Source of the DNA: Gemmatimonadaceae bacterium
GTDB lineage: Bacteria > Gemmatimonadota > Gemmatimonadetes > Gemmatimonadales > Gemmatimonadaceae
Assembly (NCBI GenBank): GCA_013816695.1
Contig: JACDDZ010000018.1
Coordinates: forward strand, 1-14,293
DNA length: 14,293 bases
Direction of reading: 5' to 3'
Below, piece by piece: positions 14,080 to 14,293 of this stretch. Position 1 is the stretch's first letter, and each line of letters opens with the position of its first letter. Under the pieces are notes generated by a model, which saw only the letters and a program-made list of their open reading frames with translations, was not told the origin of the DNA and did no database searches. The position numbers and the translations under genes are program-made.

Positions 14080-14293
14080 TCAGCGCGAGGTAGTTACGCT
14101 GGCCAAAGTGGTATCACGCTTGTTCTCGGGTGCGGCAACCGCCTCGGCGCTTATAGATGACCCGCCTCGTCGCACCCACTCAAGGACTTCATCGCGTCCA
14201 AACACCACGGCTATAACTGAATCGCGGCCATAGGTGACATTGAACGGTCTGAGCGCCGCTGACATATCGCGCGCGACGAGCACTACCTGGGGA
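14080..14293 (-). CDS. C-terminal fragment of an unidentified protein
   Basis: The minus-strand frame is open from the right edge of the window and ends with TGA at 14080-14082, giving about 70 residues (PQVVLVARDMSAALRPFNVT, then YGRDSVIAVVFGRDEVLEWV, and a Ser/Ala/Thr tail). GTG 14283 could be a start, but the frame continues upstream, so the gene probably begins outside. Codon use is G/C-rich at third positions, which supports coding. The first 45 residues look alpha/beta, and the tail looks disordered. I cannot assign a family. It may be the first gene of a transcript that includes the short ORF at 14013-14066. Confidence 0.45.
   Translation of the reverse strand, partial: PQVVLVARDMSAALRPFNVTYGRDSVIAVVFGRDEVLEWVRRGGSSISAEAVAAPENKRDTTLASVTTSR

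Noticed and set aside
13721..14233. 170-codon plus-strand ORF at the right end
   Set aside because: No good ribosome-binding site, no recognisable domain, and its last 50 codons are antisense to a better coding frame. Listed only within the unassigned stretch.

Overview
The window looks like chromosomal DNA of a free-living diderm bacterium, probably from Acidobacteriota or Gemmatimonadota. The basis is indirect. There are several lipoproteins with lipoboxes and a TonB-type C-terminal domain, so an outer membrane is likely. There is an 'acidobacterial duplicated orphan permease'-type (ADOP) two-domain MacB/FtsX permease, a family abundant in those phyla. A YncE-like propeller is fused to a PF04185 phosphoesterase. 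Several genes lack a Shine-Dalgarno sequence but have a -10-like box next to the start codon. The standard stop codons are all used. No rRNA, tRNA, CRISPR array, integrase or transposase was seen.

Layout. (1) 1-2150, plus strand: the 3' part of a beta-propeller/phosphoesterase gene, followed after 11 bp by a small gene interrupted by an in-frame amber codon. (2) 2167-3612: a minus-strand MarR regulator and SRPBCC protein, divergent from a plus-strand antibiotic-biosynthesis-monooxygenase (ABM) protein, with a 23-bp near-palindrome in the shared upstream region. (3) 3665-5503: an SGNH-hydrolase-like lipoprotein and a CPXCG zinc-ribbon protein on the minus strand, then a VOC-fold protein on the plus strand. 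(4) 5523-7243: two divergent exported proteins of unknown function. (5) 7235-8655: two complete type II toxin-antitoxin modules placed back to back, Phd/VapB-VapC(PIN) on minus and RHH/MazF on plus. Their 121-bp shared intergenic region carries a perfect 18+18-bp inverted repeat touching the first antitoxin start codon. (6) 8840-9984: an M28 metallopeptidase lipoprotein preceded by a 13-codon upstream ORF with a strong ribosome-binding site. (7) 13606-9962, minus strand: a tightly packed three-gene operon of ADOP/MacB permease, LolD/MacB-type ATPase and a secreted TonB-C-domain protein. (8) 13694-14293: a poorly coding stretch with short ORFs and the C-terminal end of an unidentified minus-strand gene.

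The strongest functional units are the permease-ATPase-TonB operon (envelope export or lipoprotein handling), the divergent MarR/ABM unit (probably responsive to small aromatic or redox-active molecules), and the double toxin-antitoxin locus. I saw no clearly new multi-gene system. The most unusual items are the amber-split small gene, the long palindrome joined to a possibly leaderless antitoxin, the coupled leader ORF before the peptidase, and the TonB-domain protein attached to an ADOP permease with its own ATPase.
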